Source: Opitutia bacterium Tous-C1TDCM (GTDB lineage Bacteria; Verrucomicrobiota; Verrucomicrobiia; Opitutales; Opitutaceae). From it: a DNA stretch of 64,000 bases. The number at the start of each line of letters is the position of its first letter. Position 1 is the stretch's first letter. Below, piece after piece: positions 35,480-45,961 of the stretch. Below the pieces are notes generated by a model, which saw nothing but the letters and a program-made list of their open reading frames with translations, had not been told where the DNA came from and made no database searches. The stretch is taken from the NCBI GenBank assembly GCA_002288455.1, contig NEUS01000002.1, forward strand, positions 16,797-80,796. Reading direction: 5' to 3'. The position numbers were made by a program, and so were the translations under genes.

Positions 35480-37390
35480 ATGTCTGTCCTGATGACCGAA
35501 GCGATCGACCGTGCCGGACCCAAGTCCCCCTCCGGTGCCTGGCTCGGGGCCTGGGACAACAGCGCCGACGTCGCCTATTGCCGGGACCTCCAGGGCCGGC
35601 TCCTCGTCGCGAACCAGACCTTTGCGCGCAAATTCGGCCGGACCAGCGAGACCCTCAACCACTGCCGCCTCGCGGAGTTCATCCACCCCGACGACCGCAG
35701 CTCCCTGCTGGCGGGTGTCGGCGACCTCGCGCGGCCGCCGCACCGGGCCGTCGCGGAGCATCGCTGGCTCACGCCGCAGGGCGTGCGCTGGTTCTCGTGG
35801 GAGGAATCGGCAATCCAGGACGACGACGGCAGCATCGTCGCCATCCGCGCCATCGGCCGCGACATCACGCGCCAGCGCCTCGCGGAGGAACAATTCTACC
35901 GGCTCTCGCGCGCCGTCGAACAGTCCCCGGTCTCGATCGTGATCACGGACCTCGACGGCCGGGCCCAGTACGTGAACTACAAGTACACGGAGGTCAGCGG
36001 CCACACGCTCGAGGACCTGCTCGACGGCGACATCGAGGTGCTGCGCGACGGCCATCCGGACCAGCTTTCCTTCGACAACTTCTGGACCACCGTGCGCGCC
36101 GGCGGCGAATGGCGCGGCGAACTGACGACCACGCGCCGCGACGGCAGTATGGTCTGGGAATCCGTGAAAGTTTCCTGCCTGCGCAGCCCGGCCGGCGACA
36201 TCACCAACTACCTTTGCCTCCGCGAGGACATCACCGAGCGCAAGAAACTGGAACACGAGCTGCGCCAGGCGCAGAAAATGGAGAGCCTCGGCACCTTGGC
36301 CGGCGGCATCGCCCACGATTTCAACAACCTGCTCGCCATCATCAACGGCTACGCGGAGTTCTGCCAGCAGGGCACGCCGGAGCCGGCGATGTTGCAAAAG
36401 AGCCTGCGGGAAATCCACCGCGCCGCCCAGCGGGCGAGCGGCTTGGTCCGCCAGATCCTCACCTTCAGCCGCAAGACCGAGGTCCGTTTCTCCCCCGTCG
36501 ATCTCAACCAGCTGGCCCGCGATCTCGTCCACCTTATGGCCGAGACGTTTCCCCGCACCGTCACGATCCAGTTGGCGCTCCGCGACCGGCTGCCGAACCT
36601 GCTCGCCGACCAGAACCAGCTCCAGCAGATCGTCCTGAATCTCTGCGTGAACGCCCGCGACGCCATGCCGTCCGGCGGGGCCATCACGCTTTCCACCTCG
36701 ACCCGGCCCGGCGCCGCGCTGCGCCACCTCGGGGCCGAGGGCGGACGCGACTTCGCCTGTCTGGAGGTTTCGGATACGGGCACCGGCATGACCCCGGAGG
36801 TCCGGCAGCGGATCTTCGAACCGTTTTTCACCACGAAGCAGGGCAACCAAGGCACGGGCCTCGGCCTCGCCGTGGTCTACGGCATCGTCGTCGCCCACCA
36901 CGGTTTCATCGAAGTCGACAGCACGCTCGGCACGGGCAGCACCTTCCGGGTCTTCCTGCCGCTGGCGGTTTCGCAGGAAGCGATCGCCGCGGTGCAGGCG
37001 CCGACCGAGTTCCCCGGCGGTTCGGAAAACGTGCTCATTGTCGACGATGAGGAATCGCTGCGCACCCTGCTTTCCTCGGCGCTCAGCCGCAAAGGCTACG
37101 TCACCAGCACCGCCGCTTCCGGCCTTGAAGCCATCGAGGCGATCAGCGATCCCTCGCGCCGCTTCGAAGCCATGCTGCTCGATCTCAACATGCCGGGCGC
37201 CAGCGGTGTCGATGTGCTGAAAGTGAGCCGGATCTGCCGGCCCAAGCTCAGGGTGGTGATCATCAGCGGCCATCTGACCGCCGACATCCGCCAGGAATTC
37301 GAGCAACTCGGCCAACGCAGCTTCATCCAGAAGCCCTACAAATTGGACGACCTCGGCCGGCAACTCCGCGGCGTGCTGGACGCCGTTTAG
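35480..37390 (+). CDS. PAS-domain hybrid sensor histidine kinase with C-terminal receiver
   Basis: PAS repeats; [23 protein letters not shown]-box; [30 protein letters not shown]; receiver [20 protein letters not shown]. Confidence 0.95.
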   Translation: MSVLMTEAIDRAGPKSPSGAWLGAWDNSADVAYCRDLQGRLLVANQTFARKFGRTSETLNHCRLAEFIHPDDRSSLLAGVGDLARPPHRAVAEHRWLTPQGVRWFSWEESAIQDDDGSIVAIRAIGRDITRQRLAEEQFYRLSRAVEQSPVSIVITDLDGRAQYVNYKYTEVSGHTLEDLLDGDIEVLRDGHPDQLSFDNFWTTVRAGGEWRGELTTTRRDGSMVWESVKVSCLRSPAGDITNYLCLREDITERKKLEHELRQAQKMESLGTLAGGIAHDFNNLLAIINGYAEFCQQGTPEPAMLQKSLREIHRAAQRASGLVRQILTFSRKTEVRFSPVDLNQLARDLVHLMAETFPRTVTIQLALRDRLPNLLADQNQLQQIVLNLCVNARDAMPSGGAITLSTSTRPGAALRHLGAEGGRDFACLEVSDTGTGMTPEVRQRIFEPFFTTKQGNQGTGLGLAVVYGIVVAHHGFIEVDSTLGTGSTFRVFLPLAVSQEAIAAVQAPTEFPGGSENVLIVDDEESLRTLLSSALSRKGYVTSTAASGLEAIEAISDPSRRFEAMLLDLNMPGASGVDVLKVSRICRPKLRVVIISGHLTADIRQEFEQLGQRSFIQKPYKLDDLGRQLRGVLDAV

Positions 37391-37512
37391 CCGCCGCCGC
37401 CCGGGCCGTCGGCCCGGCCGGTGCAATTTCGTTTCAGATCCGGGGCCGGTGTGCCGAAGAGGACACCGGGCACAATCAGGACCATCCACCACCATGGACC
37501 GTCTTATACGAA

Positions 37513-38118
37513 ATGAATCACCGCGAACCTCCGCAATTGTCGGCGGGGTTGCGACGGACACTCCACTGTCTGTCGCTTTTTCTCCTCCCGGCATTTGCGC
37601 CCGATGGCGTCCAGGCGCTGCCACGCACGCGTCCGGCCCGCATCGGTTCCGACCTCGGCACGATGGAAGGAATTCCATACTTGCCGGTTGTGGGCCCTCC
37701 GCCCCTGCGCTTCCAGGAAGCGGCTCCGCCGCCCGACCTGGTCACGCGTCCGGCTGCCGCCGCGCCCCCCTTGCCCGCCCTTTCACCCGCGGAAACCTCC
37801 GTGGCTCTGGCGAATGCCGCCGCCTCGTCGGCCTCCGCCGCGCTCCTGGCGGAAGCCGAGCTCGCCGAGGAAGAGGCAAAATCCAAGACCAAGGCCGCCG
37901 CGGCCAAACCGGCAGCCCCGCCCGTCAAGGCGCCGCCGCCGATCTTGCCCGACAGCGGGCGGCCGACCGTCCGACCTGAGGATTTCCTGCCGTACTTCCA
38001 GGTGCCGATCTCCGGTCGCGCACCGGCCAACGTGACGATCGTCGCTCCGGTTCCTCCGGCCGCGCCGACTCCCGGCACGCTTCCGGCCAGTTCGGCCACC
38101 TACAAACAAACACCCTAA
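37513..38118 (+). CDS. Hypothetical Ala/Pro-rich exported protein
   Basis: Possible signal peptide; low complexity; stop TAA directly abuts the ATG of the next gene. Confidence 0.6.
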   Translation: MNHREPPQLSAGLRRTLHCLSLFLLPAFAPDGVQALPRTRPARIGSDLGTMEGIPYLPVVGPPPLRFQEAAPPPDLVTRPAAAAPPLPALSPAETSVALANAAASSASAALLAEAELAEEEAKSKTKAAAAKPAAPPVKAPPPILPDSGRPTVRPEDFLPYFQVPISGRAPANVTIVAPVPPAAPTPGTLPASSATYKQTP

Positions 38119-39651
38119 ATGACCCGCCGCCGATTCCTGTCTTCCCGTCGCGCCTTTGCCTGCGCCTGGCTGGCTTTCGCGCTCTTCACGAGCGCGCAGG
38201 CCGGACTGAAGGGAGCGGAATCCCATCCGCCTTCGGCTCCCGCAACTCCCGCGACGGCTTCCCCGGCCAAACCGCCGGCGCATGCCGCCGACCACGGACC
38301 AACTCCGGCCCCCGAGGCCAAGGCCCCGGCCCCGGCAGCCGCGGCCCATCCGGAACCCGCCGCCGCCAAGTCCGAAGCCAAGCCCGACGCCCATGCCGCC
38401 GAAGCCGCGGCCGAAGCCCAGGCGGCCAAATCGGCCAAACGGAAACGGACCACGGACGAAATCGGCGGCCTCCTCGCGCTCGGCGCCAATCTCGCGGAAC
38501 GCGGCGACTACTCCGCCGCCGAAATCGCCTACCATCAGGTGCTCGATTCCCTGAAGGTCTCGCAGACGGACGTGAAATCGGCGCTGCTCGGCCTCGCCCG
38601 GATGTTCCGCCGCCAAGGCGCCTCCACCAAGGCCGCCGCGATCTACGAGCGTTACATCAAGGAGTACCCGACCGACGAACGCACGCCCGACGCCCTCCTC
38701 GAATTGGGCCGTACCCTGCGCGAACTCGGCGTTTACAAAACGGCCGTGGCGCGCTTCTACAGTGTCATCAACTCGACGCTCAAATTGCCCGGCGATGGCT
38801 TCGACCGTTACCAGCTCCTGGCCCGCACCGCCCAGTTCGAGATTGCGGAAACCTATTTCCAAGCCGGCGACTTCGCCGAGGCCAACAAGTTCTTCACCCG
38901 GCTCCGCCTCCTCGATCTCGCTCCGGTCGACCGCGCCCGCGCCCACTTCAAAGCCGGCTACGCGCTCAAATTGCAGGGCGATCTCGACGGCGCGATCAAC
39001 ACGCTCCGCGCCTATGTCGAACAGTGGCCGGAAGACGAAAACATCCCGGAAGCGCGCTACCTGATGGCGATCTCGCTGCGGGAACTGAAACGTCCGCAGG
39101 AAGCTTTCGCCCAAACCTTGGAGCTGCTGCGCACGGAAAAAGCCCGCATCGACGCCGACCCCAAACGCTGGGCCTACTGGCAGCGCCGCACCGGCAACCA
39201 GCTGGCCAACGACTTCTTCGAAACCGGCGACACGCTCAACGCCCGCGCCATCTACGCCGGTCTCCTCGCGATCTCGACCGAGAACGCCTGGCGCCTCCCG
39301 ATCACCTACCAACTCGGCCTCTGCGACGAACGTCTCGGCCATCCGGACCGCGCCCGCGTCTCCTATCAGGCCATCATCGATGCCGCCGGCAAGAATCCCG
39401 GTTCCGATGTCACCGAGCTCGCCACCATGGCCCAGTGGCGCCTCGACCATATCGACTGGCGCGAGCGGACCTCCGGCCAGATCTCTTCTTATTTCGGCAG
39501 CGTCCCCACGCCGCCCGAACCTGCGGCGCCCGCTCCCGCCGCCTCGCCCGCCTCGCTCGATGCCATCAAGCCCGGTCCGGTTTCCGCCGCTCCCCGGCCC
39601 GCTCCCACACCCGCGCCCGGCGGCGCCATGAAGACCGCCGCCACCCCATGA
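38119..39651 (+). CDS. TPR-repeat exported protein
   Basis: Signal-peptide-like N-terminus, A/P/K-rich linker, tandem TPR-like helices (GDYSAAEIAYHQVLDSL, AAIYERYIKEYPTDERTPDALLELGR...). Confidence 0.8.
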   Translation: MTRRRFLSSRRAFACAWLAFALFTSAQAGLKGAESHPPSAPATPATASPAKPPAHAADHGPTPAPEAKAPAPAAAAHPEPAAAKSEAKPDAHAAEAAAEAQAAKSAKRKRTTDEIGGLLALGANLAERGDYSAAEIAYHQVLDSLKVSQTDVKSALLGLARMFRRQGASTKAAAIYERYIKEYPTDERTPDALLELGRTLRELGVYKTAVARFYSVINSTLKLPGDGFDRYQLLARTAQFEIAETYFQAGDFAEANKFFTRLRLLDLAPVDRARAHFKAGYALKLQGDLDGAINTLRAYVEQWPEDENIPEARYLMAISLRELKRPQEAFAQTLELLRTEKARIDADPKRWAYWQRRTGNQLANDFFETGDTLNARAIYAGLLAISTENAWRLPITYQLGLCDERLGHPDRARVSYQAIIDAAGKNPGSDVTELATMAQWRLDHIDWRERTSGQISSYFGSVPTPPEPAAPAPAASPASLDAIKPGPVSAAPRPAPTPAPGGAMKTAATP

Positions 39652-40028
39652 CCCAGCTCGAAACCATCCAGGAACATCAGCGCCTGTGCGACGAGATCCA
39701 CCAGTGCGTGCTCGATGAAAACCGATTCCTGCGCCAGCAGCAGCGCGCTCCCGACGCCGCGTTGCTCGAACGCAAACGCGACCTGCTCGCCCGCCTCGAC
39801 ACCACGCTCGCCGCCCTCCGCGCCGTGCCGGCGGCCTCCGCCCGCGAGCCGCAGACACGCGACCAACTCGAAAAGACGCGCGCGCGCATTTTGCAGATTC
39901 TCCAACTCGACAAGGAAAATGAACAGCTGCTCCTCCGCTGCAGTCTCGCCCCGACTCGCCCCGCCGGCACTGCGGCGCCGGCAGCCTCGGTCTCGATGCT
40001 GCAGAAAATCTACGCGCGTTGTTCGTAA
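39648..40028 (+). CDS. Small helical protein (FlgN-like by appearance)
   Basis: ATGA overlap with upstream stop; 126-aa heptad-rich protein; no firm family. Confidence 0.5.
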   Translation: MTQLETIQEHQRLCDEIHQCVLDENRFLRQQQRAPDAALLERKRDLLARLDTTLAALRAVPAASAREPQTRDQLEKTRARILQILQLDKENEQLLLRCSLAPTRPAGTAAPAASVSMLQKIYARCS

Positions 40029-40074
40029 GCCGCCGTTGCCGTTTCTGGCCGCCGCCTGATCCGGCAGTTCCGAA

Positions 40075-41439
40075 CTACTCCGGCCGCCCCGGCTCCCGCT
40101 CTTCGCCCGCCAACCGCCGCAACACGCGGCCCGCCGCGGCGACGATTTCCCGTCCCGCCTCGTCCGTCCCCGCCCCGACATCCGTCATTTCGTAGCCGCC
40201 CTGGCGCTTGCCGCCGGGCAATCCGAAATAACCGACGCCACGGCCGTTCGCATAACCGAGCACCAAGGTGTTGAAAAACGGCGACGCCGTCTGGATCGCC
40301 GTCGCGATTTCCTGCAACGGTTCGCCCGGCAAAAAGACCAGAGTCAGCTCCCCGCTGCGCACCGCGCTGATTTCCGCGGCCAAGGTTTCCGTGCGCATCC
40401 CGGCCTTGACCTCGGGGTTTACCGATAAAGCCAGCGTCTCGCTCGCCACCCGCAGCCGGCCCGGCCGCAGCGTCACTGCTTTCGCCGCCGCCGCCGCCGC
40501 CCGCTCCGCGACCGCCGCCCCCATCTCGCCCGCCACCTTCAAGCCGCGGCGCGCGGGCACGATGTCGCCGGCGCAACCTTGCAGAAACAGCGCTTCGCCC
40601 CCGAGCCGTTCCCGCAGCGCCGCCGTCGCCGCCCCCGGCCAATCCGCCGATAGGCCCTTGTATCCGCCGTAAACGACGACCGCGTGGATCGGCACGTGGA
40701 ACAAGGTCGCCACCGCGCCGCCCCCGGCCCCGCGCAAACCGACCACCGTCAGCGTCGGATCCACGATCCCGAACCGCAGCCCGCCCGGCAGCACCGCGGG
40801 ATTCTCCGGTATCAACATACTCTGGACGGTACCGTCCGGCCGCACCGGCCGCCGGTTGAACATCCATTCCCCCACCGTCGCCCGGCCCAAGTGCAACGTC
40901 ACCGGCACCTGCGCCGCTTCCGCGCGCCGCACCGTTTCCACCGTCTTGCGGACCAACATGTCCGCCCACGTCCGGTAAGCCGGGTACTTTTGCGCCGCCG
41001 CGGACAAGCCTTGCTCCCGCGGCATCAGCGGCTCCGGCCCCATCTCCGATTTCGGCCCCGCGTGGTTGTGCGTCGCCTGGATCATGATCCGCTCCGCCGG
41101 AATGCCCGTCCCCGCCGCGACTTCGCGCCGCACACGGGCCACCGCAAACTCCCGCGCATCCAGCAAATCCCAACCGACCAAAGCGACCTTGGTCTCGCCG
41201 TCGCCCAGGACCACCGCCCGCACGTACAGCGGATCGTGCACTTCGCCGTAGGGCCGCGGCACGGTCCAGTTGGGCAGGCCCGGATCCGGCGTGATGTCCG
41301 CGGTGGCCGCTCCCGCCGTCAAACGGATCTCCGCCGCTCCCGCCGCTCCGGCCGTCAGCGTCAGGACGAAAAGGAATCCCGCCCATCGCGCCCGCCCCGT
41401 CGCCCGCGTTTCGCGCCCCGCGCGTTCCGCCCCGCTCAT
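40075..41439 (-). CDS. Neutral/alkaline non-lysosomal ceramidase N-terminal domain-like protein
   Basis: TAGAATADITPDPGLPNWTVPRPYGEVHDPLYVRAVVLGDG; IMIQATHNHAGPKSEMG; start overlaps upstream stop (ATGA). Confidence 0.82.
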   Translation of the reverse strand: MSGAERAGRETRATGRARWAGFLFVLTLTAGAAGAAEIRLTAGAATADITPDPGLPNWTVPRPYGEVHDPLYVRAVVLGDGETKVALVGWDLLDAREFAVARVRREVAAGTGIPAERIMIQATHNHAGPKSEMGPEPLMPREQGLSAAAQKYPAYRTWADMLVRKTVETVRRAEAAQVPVTLHLGRATVGEWMFNRRPVRPDGTVQSMLIPENPAVLPGGLRFGIVDPTLTVVGLRGAGGGAVATLFHVPIHAVVVYGGYKGLSADWPGAATAALRERLGGEALFLQGCAGDIVPARRGLKVAGEMGAAVAERAAAAAAKAVTLRPGRLRVASETLALSVNPEVKAGMRTETLAAEISAVRSGELTLVFLPGEPLQEIATAIQTASPFFNTLVLGYANGRGVGYFGLPGGKRQGGYEMTDVGAGTDEAGREIVAAAGRVLRRLAGEEREPGRPE

Positions 41440-42923
41440 TTCATTTCCTCCCACATCGCCAGCAGCCGCGCCGTCAGCTTCACGGAGGCCTCCGGCTCGA
41501 CGCGGTTGGTGCCGAGCCAACTCTCGTATCCACCCAACTGATGCTGCGCCGGGGTCGGCATGTAGCCGTAAGCCCCGTTGGCGATCGAAATGGTAAACGC
41601 CTTCTTCAACGGAGCCTTCGCCTTCAGCTCCAACCCGATTTCGGCGAAGGTCTCGATCGGCAGCGCCGCCACACCGACCTCGCCGACGCGGATGGCCTGC
41701 ACCGGCACGTTCACCTCCGCCGGCCCCGCCGCCGCCCGCAGCACATGCCGTGAGTACAGTTTTTCATTCGGATGCCATGCCTTGCCCGCCGTCGGCGCCA
41801 GCCGCGCCTCCGCGTAGGCGATCTGCTCCGCGCTCGGCCGCCGCGTCGCCAACCGCACTTCCTCGAGCCGCGCCTCGAGTTTGACCCACGGCACGTGCAC
41901 GACGCCCTGGTAGGCCCGGTAGACCTCCGCGGCGACCGCGTTGCCGACGCGCCGCATTTTCTCGTACGGCGCCGCCGGCGTGCCGCGGCCGCGAAAATCG
42001 ATGTTGTTCACGTCGCCGCTCGTGCCGTTCGACATGATGCCCACGAAAGGCGCCGCAGCGGCGTCGCCGCCCAGCAATTCGCGCAGCCGTTCCGCGAAAA
42101 CGCCGAAATAGTCGGCCGATATCGCCCCGGCCATCGTGCCGCCGACATAGTGCAGCGAATAGTTGGCCAGGACCGCGAGCGGCCGGCCGTTCAGCGCCTG
42201 CACCGAGAGAAACACGATCTCCGGATCCGTCGGTCCCGCCGGCTTGACCAACTCGTCCTTGTTCGCCGTCGGCGGATTCATCCGCACCGCGTCCGTGCCG
42301 CCGAACGGATTCCGCCGCAGTTCCTCCGATTTCACGTGCCAGCGGCGGTTGAACACCTGGGTCGGCTCGCTCCCGGCGCCCCACCCGATTTTCGCCGGTT
42401 CCAATCGCTGGATCGCGTTGCGCACGCTGTCCGCGATCCGCGTCGCGAGAAATTGCTGGTACGGGCCGAGCACCGGAGCGCCTCCTTCGAAACCGTCGCG
42501 GATCTCGTCGGTCCCCCCGCCGACGCGGTCGCGGGCCGAACCCGCGCTGTGCGTGTGCGTCGAGGCGATGAGCACCTGCGCCGGCCCGAGTCCGGTTTTC
42601 TCCCGGATAAGCTGTTTGGCCGCATCGCACACGAACCGCGGCAGCCCCACGTTGTCGACCAGCACGAACGCCACCCGCGTCGTGCCGTCGTCGAGGACCA
42701 AGGTGCGCGCATACAACGGGTCATGGACATGCGTCGACGCCGGCGTCACGAAATTGCCCACGATCACCACGCCGAGTTCCGGCGTCACATCGGTGCGGTC
42801 GGCTCCCGCGCGGAACACCGGCCCGGCCGGCGCCGCCGCCAACCAAGCCGTTGCAACCAGCGCGAGCCAGCAACCTCGGATGACATTTCGACCGGTCAAT
42901 CGGTTGAGCGTGAGGTTCGGCAT
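41436..42923 (-). CDS. Neutral/alkaline non-lysosomal ceramidase N-terminal domain-like protein (paralog)
   Basis: FRAGADRTDVTPELGVVIVGNFVTPASTHVHDPLYARTLVLDDG; VLIASTHTHSAGSARD. Confidence 0.85.
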   Translation of the reverse strand: MPNLTLNRLTGRNVIRGCWLALVATAWLAAAPAGPVFRAGADRTDVTPELGVVIVGNFVTPASTHVHDPLYARTLVLDDGTTRVAFVLVDNVGLPRFVCDAAKQLIREKTGLGPAQVLIASTHTHSAGSARDRVGGGTDEIRDGFEGGAPVLGPYQQFLATRIADSVRNAIQRLEPAKIGWGAGSEPTQVFNRRWHVKSEELRRNPFGGTDAVRMNPPTANKDELVKPAGPTDPEIVFLSVQALNGRPLAVLANYSLHYVGGTMAGAISADYFGVFAERLRELLGGDAAAAPFVGIMSNGTSGDVNNIDFRGRGTPAAPYEKMRRVGNAVAAEVYRAYQGVVHVPWVKLEARLEEVRLATRRPSAEQIAYAEARLAPTAGKAWHPNEKLYSRHVLRAAAGPAEVNVPVQAIRVGEVGVAALPIETFAEIGLELKAKAPLKKAFTISIANGAYGYMPTPAQHQLGGYESWLGTNRVEPEASVKLTARLLAMWEEMK

Positions 42924-42942
42924 GGAAAAGAGATCGGTAGGT

Positions 42943-45879
42943 TCAGTCGTTGCTCTTGAGGTAGGCGATCAACCCCGCGAGCTCCGCCCGCGTCATGGTC
43001 TGCTCCAGCCCGTCCGGCATCAGCGACAGTCCCGTCGCCGTCAGGGTCGCGATCTCGTCGCGGCGGATGGATTCCCCGGCCCCGGCCGCCGTGCGCAGCA
43101 CCAAACCGAATTCCGATTCCGCCGCCAGCCAGCCGCTCACCGTCCGGCCATCGCGCGTCGTCACCGCCAAGGTCTGGTAACTCGGCATCACTTCGTAGTT
43201 CGGCACCAGCACGTGCAGCAGAATCGCGTCGGCGGGTTGGTTTTTGAGTCCCGTCAGATCCGGCCCGACGCCGCCGCCGGCACCGCGGTAGGTATGGCAC
43301 GCGGAACAGCTTCGCGCAAAAGCCGCCCGGCCCGCCTCGGCATCCGCCGGTCCGGCCACGGCGTCACGGAAACTCCGATACACCGCCATCCGGTCGCCGC
43401 CTTCGAGGGACTTGAAGGCCGCCGCCGCCCGCGCCCGCAGCGCCGGCTGCGCGTGCTTGAGCAATTGGCCGCGGCGCACGGAGGAAATCTCCGTCGGCGC
43501 GATCGCGCCCGCCTCGACCGCATCGAACAGCACCGGCACCAGCGCCGGCTTGCCGGTCACGGCCGCCAGCACCGCCTCGCGCACCTGCGGCGTGTAGCCC
43601 CGCCACCGCTCCGCCGCCACCAAGCCGCGCGCCGCCCCGGCATCGCCGAGCCGCTCCAGCGCCTTGACCGCCTGCAATTGCACCTCGGCCGGCTGGCGGG
43701 CATCGAGCAATCCCGTCAGCACCTCCCCCGCCGGCTTCGCCTCCGCATGCCCGAGCAACGCCACCGCCGGCAACCGCGCCGCGAGCGGTGCCGCGGAGTC
43801 TTTGGCCAAAGCCGCCGCCCGCGCCGTCAGCGCCGGCCATTGCTCCGCGACCCCGGCCGTACTGCCGGCAGTCTTGCCCAACGCGCGGCCCCGCGATCCT
43901 TCGATCACCCCGAGCGCCGCCGGCAAAAGCCATGCTTCGCCGCTCCGATCCGCGAGGATCTCCGCCAGAAATTCCCGGCCTCGTTCCTCCGTGCCGCCCG
44001 CTCCGATCATCCGGCCGAGCTGCTCCATCACCGCCGCAAACGCCGGCGTCCCGCGCTCCCGCCCGGCCAGCATCTCGCGCCGGAATTCGTCCTCCCGGCC
44101 GCCAATCCCGGACAGCACCGCCGCCCGCGCCCAACGGTCGGCTCCGTCCACGCGGGCAATCGCCGCCAGCGCCGGGACCACGGCTACCCCCGGCACTTTC
44201 GCCAGCACGAGCGCCGCCGCCATCCGCACGTGCGGATCCGCGTCGCCCGCGGCGCCGATCGCGAGTTCCGCTCCCGCCGCGGAAACCTCCGCCGACTCCG
44301 CCAGCAGCCGCTGCACTTGCTCCCGCACCCCGGCGTGCGGATCCCGCGCCGCATCGCGCAGGCGCTCGTCGCTCAGCGCGCCCCGATTCCGCAGCACCCA
44401 CAGCGCCGCGGCCCGCGACTCCGGCAAAGCGGCGCGTAGTGCAACCGCCACTACGTCCGTCCCCGACGGCGTTTTCACCTCCGCCAGCAGGCGCGCCGAT
44501 CGGTCCCGCCACCAGCGGCCCGGGGCCGCCAAACCGGCCACGAGGTTCGCCGGCGTTTCTTCCACGGCCGCCTTGGCCTTGGGCGCGCGCCGGGCCGGAC
44601 CTTCGCGCACAATCCGGTAAATGCGCCCGCGATCCTTGCCGCTTTCGAAATCCAATCCGCCCCGCGACTCCTCCGGCACATACCTCGGGTGGTCGATTTC
44701 CCTCCGATACATATCCGCAATATACAAGGCGCCGTCCGGCCCCTCGCCGAGAAACACGGGCCGGAACCACACGTCCGTCGTCGCCAGAAATTCCCGCCCC
44801 GCCGGCACCGCCTCGCTCCGCCAAGACGCTCCCTCCGGCCGGAAAACCTGGCGCTGGATCAAGTTCTGGGCCGGTTCGCAGATGAACGCGTTCCCCACGA
44901 AGCCCGCGCCGAGCGCATCGCCGCCAAAGACGAGCAATCCGCAGGCCGACGTGAACGTCCCCGCATGCGGCGTGCCCATGAGCGACGGAATGTAGTCCGC
45001 CGAAATCGCCGCATCGCTCAACCGGTAGACCTTCGCCTGCGCTTCCACTTTCGAGACTTCCTGCGTCGTCTCGCTGAAGCCCAACTGCGGATTCCGCGCC
45101 AGGTGCCACGGCTCCAGCATGATTTGCAGCACCGGATGCCGGTTCGTCGTCACGAAACGCCGGCCGAACGCATCGAAAGCCAGGCCGAACTGCCCGCGGC
45201 CCCCGGTGTTCTCGAAGACCAGCGTCTCCGGATCGAAGCGCCCGTCGCGCGCGGAAAACACCGTCGCCGGCCGCTCCGGATGCGCCGGCGAGCTCACCTT
45301 CCCGCCGTTCAATCCACTCGTCACATAGATGCGGCCGTCGGGCCCGAGCGTCGGATGGCTGACCCGCAACTGCGCCGTCTTGCTCGCCTCGAAGCCGGTC
45401 AGGACCGTCCGCCGTTCGTCCGCCCGGCCATCGCCGTCCCCGTCTTTCAAATACAGGATATCCGGCGCCGCCGTGACGAACCATCCGCCCCGCCACGCGG
45501 CGAGGCCGTTGATGTAGCCGAGGCCGTCGGCAAAAACGGTGCGGTGCTCGAACCGGCCGTCGCCGTCCCGGTCCTCCAGCCGGATGATCCGGCCCAGATC
45601 GGTCTTGCCGCCGCCCTCGACGGGATCGGGATAGCCGCGCCCCTCGGCCACGAAGAGGCGGCCCTGTTCGTCGAACGCGAACGCCACGGGATCGACCACG
45701 TCCGGCTCCGCCGCCACCAACTCGATCCGCAACCCGGGCTCCAGCCGAAAGGCGGCCAGGGCCGCGGCGGGTTCCAGCGGCGCCCGGTCCGGCGCTTTCG
45801 GCGCCGCGGCACCGGCGAACGGCGCCGGCCAAAGCACCGCGAGGGCGACCGCGTGAACCAACCGGTTACTTGCGCGCAT
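42943..45879 (-). CDS. PVC-type membrane-bound dehydrogenase/HEAT-repeat protein with C-terminal c-type cytochrome domain
   Basis: FRLEPGLRIELVAAEPDVVDPVAFAFDEQGRLFVAEGRGYPDP; HEAT-like region; FARSCSACHTYRGAGGGVGPDLTGL (CXXCH). Confidence 0.9.
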   Translation of the reverse strand: MRASNRLVHAVALAVLWPAPFAGAAAPKAPDRAPLEPAAALAAFRLEPGLRIELVAAEPDVVDPVAFAFDEQGRLFVAEGRGYPDPVEGGGKTDLGRIIRLEDRDGDGRFEHRTVFADGLGYINGLAAWRGGWFVTAAPDILYLKDGDGDGRADERRTVLTGFEASKTAQLRVSHPTLGPDGRIYVTSGLNGGKVSSPAHPERPATVFSARDGRFDPETLVFENTGGRGQFGLAFDAFGRRFVTTNRHPVLQIMLEPWHLARNPQLGFSETTQEVSKVEAQAKVYRLSDAAISADYIPSLMGTPHAGTFTSACGLLVFGGDALGAGFVGNAFICEPAQNLIQRQVFRPEGASWRSEAVPAGREFLATTDVWFRPVFLGEGPDGALYIADMYRREIDHPRYVPEESRGGLDFESGKDRGRIYRIVREGPARRAPKAKAAVEETPANLVAGLAAPGRWWRDRSARLLAEVKTPSGTDVVAVALRAALPESRAAALWVLRNRGALSDERLRDAARDPHAGVREQVQRLLAESAEVSAAGAELAIGAAGDADPHVRMAAALVLAKVPGVAVVPALAAIARVDGADRWARAAVLSGIGGREDEFRREMLAGRERGTPAFAAVMEQLGRMIGAGGTEERGREFLAEILADRSGEAWLLPAALGVIEGSRGRALGKTAGSTAGVAEQWPALTARAAALAKDSAAPLAARLPAVALLGHAEAKPAGEVLTGLLDARQPAEVQLQAVKALERLGDAGAARGLVAAERWRGYTPQVREAVLAAVTGKPALVPVLFDAVEAGAIAPTEISSVRRGQLLKHAQPALRARAAAAFKSLEGGDRMAVYRSFRDAVAGPADAEAGRAAFARSCSACHTYRGAGGGVGPDLTGLKNQPADAILLHVLVPNYEVMPSYQTLAVTTRDGRTVSGWLAAESEFGLVLRTAAGAGESIRRDEIATLTATGLSLMPDGLEQTMTRAELAGLIAYLKSND

Positions 45880-45961
45880 ACGAAGAGCCTTGAGCAGGCC
45901 CCGCGCGCGGCGCAACTTCTTCCGCGTGCCGGCCCGTGTCGGGCCGCTTTTGCCCTTCCCC

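Noticed and set aside
35315-37678. 787-aa minus-strand ORF
   Set aside because: Antisense to hybrid histidine kinase; artefact of GC-rich codon usage
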